Of a DNA stretch of 64,000 nucleotides, positions 20,545-31,024 are shown piece by piece. Both the position numbers and the translations under genes were made by a program. The DNA is from Streptomyces sp. NBC_01264 (GTDB taxonomy: Bacteria; Actinomycetota; Actinomycetes; Streptomycetales; Streptomycetaceae), in the NCBI RefSeq assembly GCF_026340675.1, contig NZ_JAPEOX010000001.1:1612001-1676000 (forward strand). Direction: 5' to 3'. Numbering within the stretch: position 1 is the first letter of the stretch; each line of letters begins with the position of its first letter. The notes below the pieces were generated by a model. That model was given only the letters and a program-made list of their open reading frames with translations, did not search any database and was not told where the DNA came from.

Positions 20545-20569
20545 TCAGCCCGCCCGAGCTGGCACGGGT

Positions 20570-20604
20570 GGGCCGCCCGGGTCGGAGAGGGTACCGATCG
20601 GCCC
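20570..20604. promoter_or_regulatory. tandem dormancy-type palindromes upstream of cNMP-binding protein
   Basis: GGGCCGCCCGGGTC (20570-20583) and GTACCGATCGGCCC (20591-20604), centres 21 bp apart, 58-92 bp before the start at 20662. Confidence 0.5.
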
Positions 20605-20661
20605 TTTCCGGGCAGGCCGCCGCCGACGGAGTGTGAAGGTGGACCCGAACGGAGAAACGCC

Positions 20662-21147
20662 ATGAGCACCTCCTCCCCCCACCGGCTCACCTCCTCCCCC
20701 AACCGCTTCGACCACGCCCTCTCCCCGGAACACCGTGGCAGCCTGCTGGCCCTCGCCCACGAGGCGGACTTCCCCGCCGGCACGCGCATGTACAACCAGG
20801 GCGGGCACACCAGCCACTTCTGGGTCATCCGGTCGGGGAACGTCGGCATGGACGTGCACGTACCCGGCCGGCAGGCCGCGGTGGTCGAGACCGTCGGCCC
20901 CGGCGAGCTCGTCGGCTGGTCCTGGCTGTTCCGCCCCTACACCTGGCACTTCGGCGCCGAGGCCATGACGCCGGTGCGCACCGACGAGTTCGACGCCGCC
21001 GCCGTGCGCGAGCTGATGGACACCGACCCCGCCCTCGCCTCCGCGATGTGGCAGTGGGTGGGCCAGGTGCTCGCCCACCGGCTCGTCTCCGCCCACGTCC
21101 GGCTCCTCGACCTGTACGCACCCCACGGCAGCGGAACCCACATCTGA
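20662..21147 (+). CDS. cyclic-nucleotide-binding-domain protein without DNA-binding domain
   Basis: 161 aa. The cNMP-binding beta-roll is recognisable: FPAGTRMYNQGGHTSHFWVI, RSGNVGMDV, then VETVGPGELVGWSWLF. The classical phosphate cassette arginine is replaced by WSWLF sequence, so ligand binding is doubtful. There is no C-terminal winged helix; the protein ends soon after the long helix. It may act through protein contacts. It lies between the phosphoketolase and the DevR-like regulator, on the same strand, 45 bp before the regulator gene, and has its own palindromes. Confidence 0.85.
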   Translation: MSTSSPHRLTSSPNRFDHALSPEHRGSLLALAHEADFPAGTRMYNQGGHTSHFWVIRSGNVGMDVHVPGRQAAVVETVGPGELVGWSWLFRPYTWHFGAEAMTPVRTDEFDAAAVRELMDTDPALASAMWQWVGQVLAHRLVSAHVRLLDLYAPHGSGTHI

Positions 21148-21191
21148 GACAATAGACCCGAGACGTATCCCGACCCGAGAGTGTGGCGTGG

Positions 21192-21881
21192 ATGTCCGAT
21201 GCACCAGCTGCCGCCCAGGACCCCATCCGGGTGTTCCTCCTCGACGACCACGAGGTCGTCCGGCGCGGCTTGCACGATCTGCTGGACTCCGAGCCCGACA
21301 TCGAGGTGGTGGGCGAGGCGGGAACGGCCGCACAGGCCCTGGCCAGGGGGCCCGCCCTGCGGCCGGACGTGGCGGTGCTCGACGTACGGCTGCCCGACAG
21401 CGACGGCATCACCGTCTGCCGCGAACTCCGCTCACGCATGCCGGACCTCGCCTGCCTCATGCTGACGTCCTTCGACGATGAGGAGGCCCTCCTCGACGCC
21501 ATCATGGCCGGAGCGGCCGGGTACGTCCTGAAACAGATCAAGGGCTCGGACCTGCTCACCGCCATCCGGACGGTGGCGACGGGCCAGTCGATGCTCGACC
21601 CCGCGACCACCGCGCGCCTGATGAGTTCACTCCGGGATCCGGCCGCCGGGAAACCGCCCGGGGACGAGCGGCTGACGGTCCTCTCCGAGCGCGAGCGCGC
21701 CGTACTCGAACTCATCGGCGAAGGACTCACCAACCGTCAGGTCGGCAAACGGCTCTTCCTGTCCGAGAAGACGGTCAAGAACCACATCTCGCGACTGCTC
21801 GCCAAACTGGGCGTCGAACGCCGTGTGCAGGCCGCCGTCATCGCCGCCGAGGTCCGCGAACACGACGAGACCGGCCGCTGA
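21192..21881 (+). CDS. DevR/OsdR-like NarL-family response regulator
   Basis: 229 aa. Receiver domain: acidic pair in [15 protein letters not shown], phospho-acceptor Asp64 in [13 protein letters not shown], Thr in [11 protein letters not shown] and Lys in YVLKQIKG. A linker precedes a LuxR-type [23 protein letters not shown] then [19 protein letters not shown]. Sequence and neighbourhood match DevR of mycobacteria and OsdR of Streptomyces, the hypoxia/dormancy regulators. ATG at 21192 preferred; a GTG at 21183 is possible. It converges with the sensor kinase gene 9 bp away. It is the natural candidate to bind the GGGCCGNNCGGCCC-like boxes (inference). Confidence 0.9.
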   Translation: MSDAPAAAQDPIRVFLLDDHEVVRRGLHDLLDSEPDIEVVGEAGTAAQALARGPALRPDVAVLDVRLPDSDGITVCRELRSRMPDLACLMLTSFDDEEALLDAIMAGAAGYVLKQIKGSDLLTAIRTVATGQSMLDPATTARLMSSLRDPAAGKPPGDERLTVLSERERAVLELIGEGLTNRQVGKRLFLSEKTVKNHISRLLAKLGVERRVQAAVIAAEVREHDETGR

Positions 21882-21890
21882 GACCCGCGC

Positions 21891-23657
<1,767 letters not shown>

Positions 23658-23774
23658 CTAGTCCCCCTTCCCACAGGCCGGTCATTTCCGAAGCCTTGCG
23701 TGGGAGATGAGGGGCGTCGAGCCGTGGCGAATCCGGTCAGGCTGTTGCCCCTGAGCGAGGGGCTTGGGGTCCGT

Positions 23775-24638
23775 TCATTTGCCCGGGACGGTGACGACCG
23801 GGCAGTGCGCACGGTGCAGCAGCCCGTGGACGACCGATCCGAGCCGGATGCCCGTGTAGCCGCCCCTGCCCCGTCGGCCCACGACCAAGGCCAAGGCGTG
23901 ATCAGCTGCCATGGCGAGGCACTCCACCGGGTGCCCGGTCAGCACCTCGTGGGTGAGCTTCACGTCCGGGTACTCCTGCACCCAGCCTGCGGCCGTCTCG
24001 GTGAGCATGCGGCGCTGGGCCCCCACAGCCGCCGTCTCGTTCTGGAAGGAGAAGACGGGTGGCTGCCACACCGAGATCGCGTGCAGCTCGCAGCCCCGCA
24101 GGCTGGCCTCCTGGAAGGCCACGGCCGTGGCCTTCTTGGACGCTTCGCTGCCGTCGACTCCGACGACAAGACGGGGCGGACCCGTGACAACGCCCTCGGA
24201 GCCTCCCACCACGACGACCCGGCAGTCCGCCTGCGCCGTGACGGGCAGCACGACGGAGCAACCGCTGAAGATCTCCTCGGGCCGGGTCAGGTGCCGCGAG
24301 CCGAGGACGACCATGCGCGCATGTCTAGACGTGCCGCAGAGCACTGGTGCCGGGTATCCGTCGCGCAGCACGGTTGCCAGTTCCGTCCCGGAGTGGCGCT
24401 CACGCGCCCAGACCGCGGCCTCTTCGAGAGCCTCCGAGCTGGCTTGGCGTACGGCATCGTGCTGAGCGGTGTCGTCGACCATGTGCTCGGTGTCGTGGGG
24501 CGAGGGCACGGCCAGGACGAGTCGGAGCCGTACATTGCGACGGTGTGCCTCGTCGGCAGCCCAGGCGAGGGGCAGGAGCCACCTTCCGGTGGGGTCGATC
24601 CCCACCATGATGTCCCTTCCTTCCGCGATGTCCGTCAT
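23775..24638 (-). CDS. universal stress protein, two UspA domains
   Basis: 287 aa. Domain 1 has DIMVGIDPTGRWLLPLAWAA and a degenerate loop (GSRHLTRPEEIFSGCS). Domain 2 has RLVVGVDGSEASKKATAVAF and the ATP loop GRRGRGGYTGIRLGSVVHGL. Architecture and ending (LLHRAHCPVVTVP) match the USP at 4782-5648, its paralog. The ATG at 24638 overlaps the stop of the upstream USP (ATGA). In contrast to the other copy, no ATPase gene follows; the next gene downstream is the sensor kinase, 160 bp away. Confidence 0.92.
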   Translation of the reverse strand: MTDIAEGRDIMVGIDPTGRWLLPLAWAADEAHRRNVRLRLVLAVPSPHDTEHMVDDTAQHDAVRQASSEALEEAAVWARERHSGTELATVLRDGYPAPVLCGTSRHARMVVLGSRHLTRPEEIFSGCSVVLPVTAQADCRVVVVGGSEGVVTGPPRLVVGVDGSEASKKATAVAFQEASLRGCELHAISVWQPPVFSFQNETAAVGAQRRMLTETAAGWVQEYPDVKLTHEVLTGHPVECLAMAADHALALVVGRRGRGGYTGIRLGSVVHGLLHRAHCPVVTVPGK

Positions 24639-25543
24639 GACGCGTCGCTCCCCTGCTCCTCGTCGCGCCGCGGAATGAGCTCCACGGGGCAGTGCGAGTG
24701 GTGCAGGAGACTGTGGGTGGTACGTCCCAGGGTGGGTCCGAAGTATCCGGGTGATCTCCGGCCTCCCATGACGAACAGGTCAGCGTGACGTGACGCCTCG
24801 ACCAGGACCGAAGCCACCGAGACGCTCTTCTCCGCAACGGTGTTCACCGTCACCGCGGGAAACTCCTCGCGTACCCGGTCGGCCACGGACTTCAGACTCC
24901 GGACATGGCGGCCGGCGAGCTCGTCGACGTCATCGAGCATGGTGACGGCGGTTCCGGCGTACTGGAGTATGTTCCACACGGTCAGCAGCCGCAGCGTTGC
25001 CTTGCGCAGCTCCGCTTCGCGGGCGGCGCGTCGTGCCGATTCGAGGTCGTACTCGTCCCGGACCGCCGCCAGCACCACCCCGCTCTCGGCAAGGTCCTCG
25101 CCGCCTCGTACCACGATGACGGGGGTCGTCGCGGCTGCCACGACCCTCAGACCGACCGAACCGAGCCGCAGGGCCTCGAACCCACCCAGACCTCGGTGAC
25201 CTACCACGGTGGTGCCGTACTTCGCCCCCACTCGGTGCAGACCGAAGACGGGGTCCCTGCGGCTGTACTCCGTGGTGACGTGGAGGCCGGGGAACCGCTC
25301 CGAGACCGCGGCGGCCGTGACCTCCAGCAGATCGCGGCCCTCCGCGTGGACGCGTTCGATGATCTGAGCCGAGAGGTAGAAGATCCGGTCGGCGGTGTCG
25401 CCCGCGTAGAAGATGTGAAGGGTGCTGCTGCGCCGCGACGCTTCGGCGGCGGCCCAGAAGGCCGCTGTCAGTGCAGTGCTCGATCCGTCGACACCGACGA
25501 CGACCGAGCCGAGGTCCGGACGGTGTTGGGTGGAGCCTTCCAT
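24635..25543 (-). CDS. universal stress protein, two UspA domains
   Basis: 302 aa. Domain 1 starts SVVVGVDGSSTALTAAFWAA, with loop GHRGLGGFEALRLGSVGLRV. Domain 2 has GGRRSPGYFGPTLGRTTHSL then HHSHCPVELIPR. Paralog of 5648-6550. First gene of a two-USP operon, divergent from a CBS gene; a pair of dormancy palindromes including GGGACCGAAGGTCCC lies about 70-100 bp upstream. Confidence 0.92.
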   Translation of the reverse strand: MEGSTQHRPDLGSVVVGVDGSSTALTAAFWAAAEASRRSSTLHIFYAGDTADRIFYLSAQIIERVHAEGRDLLEVTAAAVSERFPGLHVTTEYSRRDPVFGLHRVGAKYGTTVVGHRGLGGFEALRLGSVGLRVVAAATTPVIVVRGGEDLAESGVVLAAVRDEYDLESARRAAREAELRKATLRLLTVWNILQYAGTAVTMLDDVDELAGRHVRSLKSVADRVREEFPAVTVNTVAEKSVSVASVLVEASRHADLFVMGGRRSPGYFGPTLGRTTHSLLHHSHCPVELIPRRDEEQGSDAS

Positions 25544-25610
25544 GGCTTCCTCCTCTGTCGAACAGCGTCGGGGATGCCTTCACCCTGCCACCCGGGCCCG
25601 CGCGAGGAAC

Positions 25611-25645
25611 GGGCCGCAAGGGTCAGTCAAGGGACCGAAGGTCCC
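25611..25645. promoter_or_regulatory. tandem dormancy-type palindromes, USP-USP operon
   Basis: GGGCCGCAAGGGTC (25611-25624) and GGGACCGAAGGTCCC (25631-25645), centres about 20.5 bp apart. The second extends to AAGGGACC/GGTCCCTT arms and looks most like the mycobacterial DosR box core GGGAC...GTCCC. Confidence 0.6.
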
Positions 25646-25683
25646 TTGCCCGCCACGCGCCGCCTCACCGGCAGTGCACCACA

Positions 25684-25719
25684 GGGACCTGTCAGGCCTG
25701 AGGGAGGACCGTTCGGCCC
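25684..25719. promoter_or_regulatory. tandem dormancy-type palindromes, CBS gene
   Basis: GGGACCTGTCAGGCC (25684-25698) and GGACCGTTCGGCCC (25706-25719), centres about 21.5 bp apart, 91-126 bp before the CBS start at 25810. The second is identical to 6727-6740. Confidence 0.65.
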
Positions 25720-25809
25720 CTCGCACTGCGGGCGTACGGGGCGGATGGTGGCTGGTGAGGGCGCTCCGCAAGATGCGCTCACCGGCCGAAGCCGACAGGA
25801 GGGCCGCAG

Positions 25810-26445
25810 ATGAAGCACGCCAAGGTCGGCTTCCTGATGACCGACGAGGTCGTCTCGGTCCTCGGGCTGACCCCGTCCACGGACGTGGCCGCGCTGCTCG
25901 TCGAGCACGACATCAGCGGAGTGCCGGTCGTGGACGCGGACGATCGCGTCCTCGGGGTCGTTTCGAGGAGCGATCTGCTCGTCCAAGACCACCTCACCGC
26001 AAAGGAGTTGATGACCACACCGGCCGTCACGATCCACGCCGAACAGACCGTCACCGAGGCCGCCCGCCTCATCACCCGACGCGGTGTGACGCGCCTGCCG
26101 GTGATCGACGACGAGGACCGGCTGGTCGGCATCGTGACCCGCCGGGACCTGCTGCGCGTGTTCCTCCGCCCTGACCACGAGATACGCCGCGTGCTGGTCG
26201 AGGACGTGCTGGCGGACACGATGGGCATCGGCGCCGACGCCGTGAGCGTGCGCGTCGCGGACGGGGTCGTCACCCTGGCCGGCCGGCTGCCCGAGAGCAG
26301 CCAGATTCCCGTCGCGCTCCGGCTCGCCGGACAGTTGGACGGTGTGGTGGCGGTCATCGACAGGCTCACGGCGCACTCCGACGACGCCCGCACCCGCATC
26401 CGCACCGCTCCACTGGACCGCGGCGCCGAGGATGCACCCCGCTGA
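25810..26445 (+). CDS. CBS-pair plus BON domain protein
   Basis: 211 aa. Two CBS domains (about 8-60 and 72-125): DISGVPVVDADDRVLGVVSR and GVTRLPVIDDEDRLVGIVTR. A C-terminal BON-like domain (about 140-200) has AVSVRVADGVVTLAGRLPES and QLDGVVAVIDRLT. CBS pairs usually bind AMP/ATP-type ligands. This is the intact version of the frameshifted gene at 6836-7460 and is divergent from the USP pair. Start ATG follows GGAGGGCCGCAG. The slipin gene follows on the same strand after its own box. Confidence 0.9.
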   Translation: MKHAKVGFLMTDEVVSVLGLTPSTDVAALLVEHDISGVPVVDADDRVLGVVSRSDLLVQDHLTAKELMTTPAVTIHAEQTVTEAARLITRRGVTRLPVIDDEDRLVGIVTRRDLLRVFLRPDHEIRRVLVEDVLADTMGIGADAVSVRVADGVVTLAGRLPESSQIPVALRLAGQLDGVVAVIDRLTAHSDDARTRIRTAPLDRGAEDAPR

Positions 26446-26455
26446 TCCCGGGTGT

Positions 26456-26469
26456 GGACCGTTCGACCC
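26456..26469. promoter_or_regulatory. dormancy-type box upstream of slipin
   Basis: GGACCGTTCGACCC differs by one base from the CBS-gene box GGACCGTTCGGCCC. It lies 134 bp before the slipin start. A second copy 21 bp away is not clear. Confidence 0.5.
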
Positions 26470-26602
26470 CTGCCCGCCCCACTCGACCGCGCGAGCATGG
26501 AAGGAGGCAGGCTCGCCGCCCCGATCGCAGAGGTGTGGAGCCCTGCGGACGGACCCGGGTCATCCCCTTGCTCCGCCACCGCACTTCGTGAGGTGCACCT
26601 TC

Positions 26603-27472
26603 ATGGAAGTCCTGATCTTCGCGCTGATCGCTCTGGCCATCCCTGCCCTGATAGCGCTGCCGATGACCCTCAAGATCGTCAAGCAGTACGAGCAGGGCGT
26701 ACTGTTCCGCTTCGGCCGGCTCACCGGGACCCGTGCGCCGGGCCTGAGGGTCATCGTGCCGTTCGCGGACGTCCTGCACAGGGTGTCCCTGCGGATCGTC
26801 ACCATGCCCATCCAGTCCCAGGGCATCATCACCCGCGACAACGTCAGCGTCGACGTCTCCGCGGTCGCCTACTTCCGCGTCGTCGACGCCGTGAAGTCGG
26901 TCATCGCGATCGAGAACGTGGGCGCGGCCATCAACCAGATCGCACAGACCACCCTGCGCAAGGTCGTCGGGCAGCACACCCTCGACGAAACCCTGTCGAA
27001 GACCGACCGCATCAATCTCGGTATCCGGGAGATCCTCGATGTCACCACCGCCGAATGGGGCGTCGAGGTCACTCTGGTCGAACTGAAGGACATCCAGCTG
27101 CCCGACAGCATGAAGCGCGCGATGGCCCGCCAGGCCGAGGCCGAACGGGAGAAGAGGGCCAAGATCATCAACGCGGAGGGCGAATCGTTGGCCTCCGCCG
27201 CACTCGGAGACGCCTCCGACACCATGATGGCCCACCCCCTCGCCCTCCAACTGCGCAACCTGCAGAGCCTCGTGGAGATCGGTGTCGACAAGAACACCAC
27301 CGTGGTCTTCCCCGCACCGCTCATGAGCACCATCGGCGAACTCGGCACCTTCCTCGCCCGCAAGACCTCCGCCGCCACCGTGGCCGCCACCGTCCAGGCA
27401 CCGCCCGTCGCGGAGCTCGCCGCGAAGATCCCCACCCCTCCCCTGCCCAACGGAGCAGCCAAGGCCGTGTAA
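26603..27472 (+). CDS. slipin / SPFH-domain membrane protein
   Basis: 289 aa. One N-terminal hydrophobic hairpin or helix (MEVLIFALIALAIPALIALP), then the SPFH domain: IVKQYEQGVLFRFGRLTGTR, IPFADVLHRV-like region, TRDNVSVDVSAVAYFRVVDA and a charged helix QAEAEREKRAKIINAEGES. A Pro/Ala-rich tail ends the protein. Slipins (stomatin-like) form membrane microdomain scaffolds; no NfeD partner gene is adjacent. Start ATG at 26603 chosen because upstream in-frame sequence is non-coding-like. Confidence 0.9.
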   Translation: MEVLIFALIALAIPALIALPMTLKIVKQYEQGVLFRFGRLTGTRAPGLRVIVPFADVLHRVSLRIVTMPIQSQGIITRDNVSVDVSAVAYFRVVDAVKSVIAIENVGAAINQIAQTTLRKVVGQHTLDETLSKTDRINLGIREILDVTTAEWGVEVTLVELKDIQLPDSMKRAMARQAEAEREKRAKIINAEGESLASAALGDASDTMMAHPLALQLRNLQSLVEIGVDKNTTVVFPAPLMSTIGELGTFLARKTSAATVAATVQAPPVAELAAKIPTPPLPNGAAKAV

Positions 27473-27539
27473 CCGACAGTTGGTACCGCCGCGTGGAGGG
27501 CATCCTCCGCGCGGCGGTGCCGACTGCGGTGCGGCGCGC

Positions 27540-27605
27540 TCAGTGGGTCGCCGCGAGCTCGGCGCCGATCCGACGGGCCTCGACGCCCATCCGCTGTGCG
27601 CTCAT
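27540..27605 (-). CDS. micro-ORF 2 (21 aa), unrecognised
   Basis: MSAQRMGVEARRIGAELAAT plus H, ATG at 27605 preceded by GGGAGGCAGGCCC, a good ribosome site. It lies 23 bp after the first micro-ORF on the leftward strand. Amphipathic helix-like composition. Too short to assign; may be a leader or a regulated small protein. Confidence 0.35.
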   Translation of the reverse strand: MSAQRMGVEARRIGAELAATH

Positions 27606-27628
27606 GGGCCTGCCTCCCTACTGCTTTC

Positions 27629-27724
27629 TCAGTACGGCAGGACGCGCCCCGACGGGGTGCGCAGGTCGAGGGGCAGGGGGCGGTGCGGCCGAGGCCGAGG
27701 TGCCGAGATCTGGATGCGAGGCAT
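27629..27724 (-). CDS. micro-ORF 1 (31 aa), unrecognised
   Basis: Starts MPRIQISAPRPRPHRPLPLD and ends TPSGRVLPY; very basic and Pro-rich. The ATG at 27724 has GAGAGGTGATCCGCC upstream. It sits about 76-112 bp downstream of two strong dormancy palindromes pointing leftwards, and no other leftward gene follows before the slipin stop. The placement suggests a real transcript; the function is unknown. Confidence 0.4.
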   Translation of the reverse strand: MPRIQISAPRPRPHRPLPLDLRTPSGRVLPY

Positions 27725-27799
27725 GGCGGATCACCTCTCGGGAGCGGAACCGGAAGGGGTCCGCACTCCAGAGTCCTCCCGTGGGACGTTGACTTGGCA

Positions 27800-27835
27800 G
27801 GGCCGACGGGCCCAGAGGAGGGGGCCGACCGGCCC
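27800..27835. promoter_or_regulatory. tandem dormancy-type palindromes with no large target gene
   Basis: GGGCCGACGGGCCC (27800-27813) and GGGCCGACCGGCCC (27822-27835), centres 22 bp apart, among the best matches in the window. To the left lie only the micro-ORFs; to the right is the end of the alcohol dehydrogenase remnant, read leftwards. Confidence 0.65.
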
Positions 27836-27855
27836 TCACATCAGCGCTGGTGCCG

Positions 27856-28768
27856 TCACGCTTTCTGGACGCGCGACGGGTTCGATACGGCCAGGTCGTC
27901 GTGGCGCGGGCCGCCCAGCACGACCTTCAGCGCGTTCGTCTCACCAGCGTGCGAGAACACCTCGTACGCCTCTTCCATCCGTCCCAGCTCGAAACGATGG
28001 GTGATGAGCGGCGAGGTCGGCAGCCTGCCGGCCGCCAGCATGCGCAACAGCATCGGCGTGGAGGAGCTGTCCACGAGCCCGGTGGTGATGGTGACGTCCT
28101 TGATCCACAGGTCCTCGAGATGCAGGGTCGCGGGCTCGCCGTGGACGCCGATGTTCGCGACCCGGCCGCCCGGGCGGACCATGCGGGTACACATTTCGAA
28201 GGCCTCGGGCATGCCGACGGCCTCCATGACGACGTCCGCACCGAGACCGTCGGTCAGGTCGCCCACGAGCATTTCCGGTTCCTCGGCGGCATTCACGACC
28301 GCAGGAGGTAGGGAAGATGTCCGCCAGCAGGACGGCGTCGGCACTGTCGACCGTGCTCGGCAGCAGGTGCACGGAGAGATCGGCGAACGGCACGCGGACG
28401 TATTCGGCCTGGGTTCCGTCGATCGTGTGGCCGAGCACCCAGCCGCCTCCCCCGCGGCACTGTCCGTAGCGGCTCTCACGGCAGAAACGGCACCGGCCGC
28501 ACGAGGATATGCAGGAAACCAGCACCCGGTCGCCGGGCCGCACCGAGCGGACGTCACCGCCGCTCTCCACCACCGTGCCCACGGCCTCGTGCCCGAGCAC
28601 GCGCCCCGGAACCACCTCCGGCAGATCACCCTTGACGATGTGCAGGTCCATACCGCAGATGGTCACGGCATCGACGCGCACTATCACGTCGGCGGGGTCC
28701 TTGATGCTCGGATCCGGCACCTCCTGCCACGCGGTACGCCCCGGCCCCTGGAAGACGAGTGCCTTCAT
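27856..28768 (-). pseudogene. zinc alcohol dehydrogenase with internal deletion
   Basis: The N-terminal GroES-like half is intact: MKALVFQGPGRTAWQEVPDP, catalytic Cys in TICGMDLH, GHEAVGTVVE, and the four structural-zinc cysteines in SCGRCRFCRESRYGQC. After ADIFPTS (about 28315) the frame changes, and the C-terminal half resumes at AAEEPEMLVGDLTDGLGADV. The usual 40-50 residues with the GxGxxG NAD-binding motif are missing. So the gene has lost its Rossmann core and its frame and cannot make an active enzyme. Dormancy palindromes remain 80-115 bp upstream, showing it once belonged to the regulon. Confidence 0.88.
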
Positions 28769-28847
28769 GACTCCACCTCTCCATGTCTCCCGTGCTCCGT
28801 TCGGCAAAGGTCACTTCATGCTGTCCCCGCCGCTCGGTTCCCGGACA

Positions 28848-28883
28848 GGGCCGGACGGTCCCGTACACGGGCCTGACAGGCCC
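28848..28883. promoter_or_regulatory. tandem dormancy-type palindromes between two remnant genes
   Basis: GGGCCGGACGGTCC (28848-28861) and GGGCCTGACAGGCCC (28869-28883, arms extend to ACGGGCCT/AGGCCCGT), centres about 21.5 bp apart. They lie between the leftward alcohol dehydrogenase remnant and the rightward CBS remnant. Confidence 0.65.
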
Positions 28884-29000
28884 GTCCGACCCTGCCGAGG
28901 ACATGTGATGGTGGATGGCGAGGTCTCCCTCACCGGAGGACGGCCGCCGAACTCCGGGGCAACACGGGGAACCTTTCGCTCTCTCATCGAGGACCACGCC

Positions 29001-29542
29001 ATGACCTCCAGCCCGCATCCCGTCCGCGACATATCGAGGGCGAGGGCACCAGCGAGGTCATCGGTGTGGTCTCGGAAGCCGATCTGCTTCCGAAAGCGGA
29101 GTTCCGCGATCACGACCCCGATCTCATAGAGCGGATGCGGCGGCTGGGTGACACGCTGAAGGCAGGCTCGACCCTGGCCAAAGACCTGATGACGACCCCC
29201 GCCGTCACCGTTCGGCCCGACACCACACTGGCCCGGGCGGCCCGGCTCATGGCGGAACGGCACATCAAACGACTCCTGGTCGTCGACCCGGCCGGCACCC
29301 TCCAGGGCATCGTCAGCCGCAGCGATCTACTCAAGGTGTTCCTACGCCCGGACAGTGAACTCGCCGACGAGATACGGCGCGAGGTTGTCGGCCGACTGTT
29401 CCCCCTCGCACAGCACAGGGTGCGGGTCGATGTCCACCACGGCGTGGTCACCCTATCCGGCGGCATCCTCGACGCATCGCTCAGACTGCCGGAGCACAAA
29501 TCCTTGGCCTCAACGGAAATACCTGGTCAGAACCCCTTTTGA
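29001..29542 (+). pseudogene. CBS-domain protein, internally deleted and C-terminally eroded
   Basis: The ATG at 29001 gives MTSSPHPVRDI and then leaves frame. From about 29050 another frame reads EVIGVVSEADLLPKAEFRDH, a second CBS domain (RHIKRLLVVDPAGTLQGIVS) and the start of a BON domain (VRVDVHHGVVTLSGG) before a non-family tail ending at 29542. Compared with the CBS family the first CBS domain lacks most of its N-terminal half (about 30 residues) and the BON domain is cut. An internal start at 29066 could give a 158-aa product. Same decay zone as the alcohol dehydrogenase remnant. Confidence 0.8.
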
Positions 29543-29669
29543 TCTCCACACCGGAGTAGGCTGAAAGTACCGGGAGTATTTCGCGCATCGGATGCAACTC
29601 AGGTGTCATTTCCGGCGATCAATACGCCGGGCCGTCGAACTGCGAGCGGCCCGGGGACAGGTCTCCACC

Positions 29670-30245
29670 ATGACCGTCACCCTGGAACGCACCGCACCTG
29701 CCGCGTCATCCAAGCCGCCTCGCCCCGCTCGCCTCGTGCTCACGCCGAAGACCACCCTCGCCGGGCAGCTGGACGGCGCCTGGTGGCCCCGCTCCCGTGA
29801 CCTCGCGGCCGAACTTCCTGCTCTCGTCGCCGCCTTGGCAGAACCCTGGGGACGCATCACCCGCGTCACCGTGAACCCCACCCGCTGGCCCGTCGTCCCA
29901 CCCAAGGTCCCCGTGGCCGGGCACACCGTGCACGTGGGCTGGTTCACCGAACAGGACGCCGACAAGCTGATCCTGCTCTCCTACACCGTCGGCCGCTGGG
30001 ACCTCCTCGTCGTCCCACCCCAGACCACACCCGCCGCCGCGGCCCGACTGATGGCCGCCGCTGCCGTCCCCGGCAGCGTCCTGACCCCCCGCGCGCTGAT
30101 CGCCGCCGAAGCCGTCATCGGCCGAAGGCCCGACCTCCGGAACAGGGAAGACGCCTGGGAGAGCGAAGGTGGGGCGCGCACATCCGACATCGGCTCCCTC
30201 GCCAGGCTACCGGTCGGACCGCTGTCCGCCGGCGCCTGGTGGTGA
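29670..30245 (+). CDS. DUF5994 family protein
   Basis: 191 aa. The family block is clear: LDGAWWPRSRDLAAELPALV, WGRITRVTVNPTRWPVVPPK, HVGWFTEQDADKLILLSYTV and GRWDLLVVPP followed by an Ala-rich helix (AAARLMAAAAVPGS). The family is common in Streptomyces, often near stress genes; its function is unknown. ATG at 29670 with GGGGACAGG upstream; the longer upstream frame is poorly coding. Confidence 0.85.
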   Translation: MTVTLERTAPAASSKPPRPARLVLTPKTTLAGQLDGAWWPRSRDLAAELPALVAALAEPWGRITRVTVNPTRWPVVPPKVPVAGHTVHVGWFTEQDADKLILLSYTVGRWDLLVVPPQTTPAAAARLMAAAAVPGSVLTPRALIAAEAVIGRRPDLRNREDAWESEGGARTSDIGSLARLPVGPLSAGAWW

Positions 30246-30710
30246 GCGCTGCCCTACCTGACCGGAGGGGACCGCTGAGCGCGACAGCTTCCAAGCGGCG
30301 TCCTGATCCCCGGCCATGATCACGACCAAGAAGTCAGCCATGGGGCAACATACCGGCCCCATGGTGGCGTTGGTCTGGATTCGCAGTAGCCCCAGCTGAG
30401 CAACGACGGCCCCTGACACCGGGCACGGAATCAGGGGCTGTCACACGCGTCCCGACTTGGGAGCGTCGGGGCACGAGTCGGCGGCCAACAGCGCGGGCCG
30501 CCAGGTCACGCCGCTGGGTTCATCAGGTGTGCAGCCGGCTGTTGGGGCCGTCCTGGTCGCCGGCGCCCTCGTCGTTGAACCAGTAATGACCGCGTCCAGG
30601 TACCTGAAGGAAAGCGTGCTCCCACTCGGCAGCTCGACCGTGCCCAGCGGGTGGGCGCCCGCGCCCACCCGCCGACTCTTCTCCGCCCACTCCGAAGGGA
30701 ACACGCCGAC
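30246..30710. other. 465-bp stretch without a confident gene
   Basis: Several short frames overlap here. The rightward frame 30457-30714 contains MTASRYLKESVLPLGSSTVP, which has coding character for about 40 residues but matches nothing I recognise. No repeats or clear operators were found. Confidence 0.3.
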
Positions 30711-30977
30711 GTGAAGTACATCGAGACCCAGATACCGCCGTCGCTCGCACACGCCGAGATACGGATCATCGCACACACCCCCGAAGCCGCCCGAGCCGTC
30801 GCGGAGGCGCTTCGACACTGCTTCGCCGGCGCGGAACAGCGCAGCTACCCCGGTCTCGACGGCGACACCCGCCTCCACCTCACCGTGGACACGGCAACAC
30901 GGGCCGGCCCCGCCCGCACCTGGCTGGCCGCCAGCAGAACCCCCGTCGGCGCCGGCACCCACTCCGACGAGACCTGA
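30711..30977 (+). CDS. small conserved hypothetical protein
   Basis: 88 aa from a GTG at 30711 with GAAGGGAAC upstream. It reads VKYIETQIPPSLAHAEIRII, AHTPEAARAVAEALRHCFAG, then LDGDTRLHLTVDTATR. Alternating strands and helices suggest a compact alpha/beta fold. It is 47 bp before the winged-helix-like gene and likely in one operon with it. Function not recognised. Confidence 0.65.
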   Translation: MKYIETQIPPSLAHAEIRIIAHTPEAARAVAEALRHCFAGAEQRSYPGLDGDTRLHLTVDTATRAGPARTWLAASRTPVGAGTHSDET

Positions 30978-31024
30978 GCCAGGGCCCGGAAGCCCACCCA
31001 CCCCGCACACGAGAGGACGCGGTC

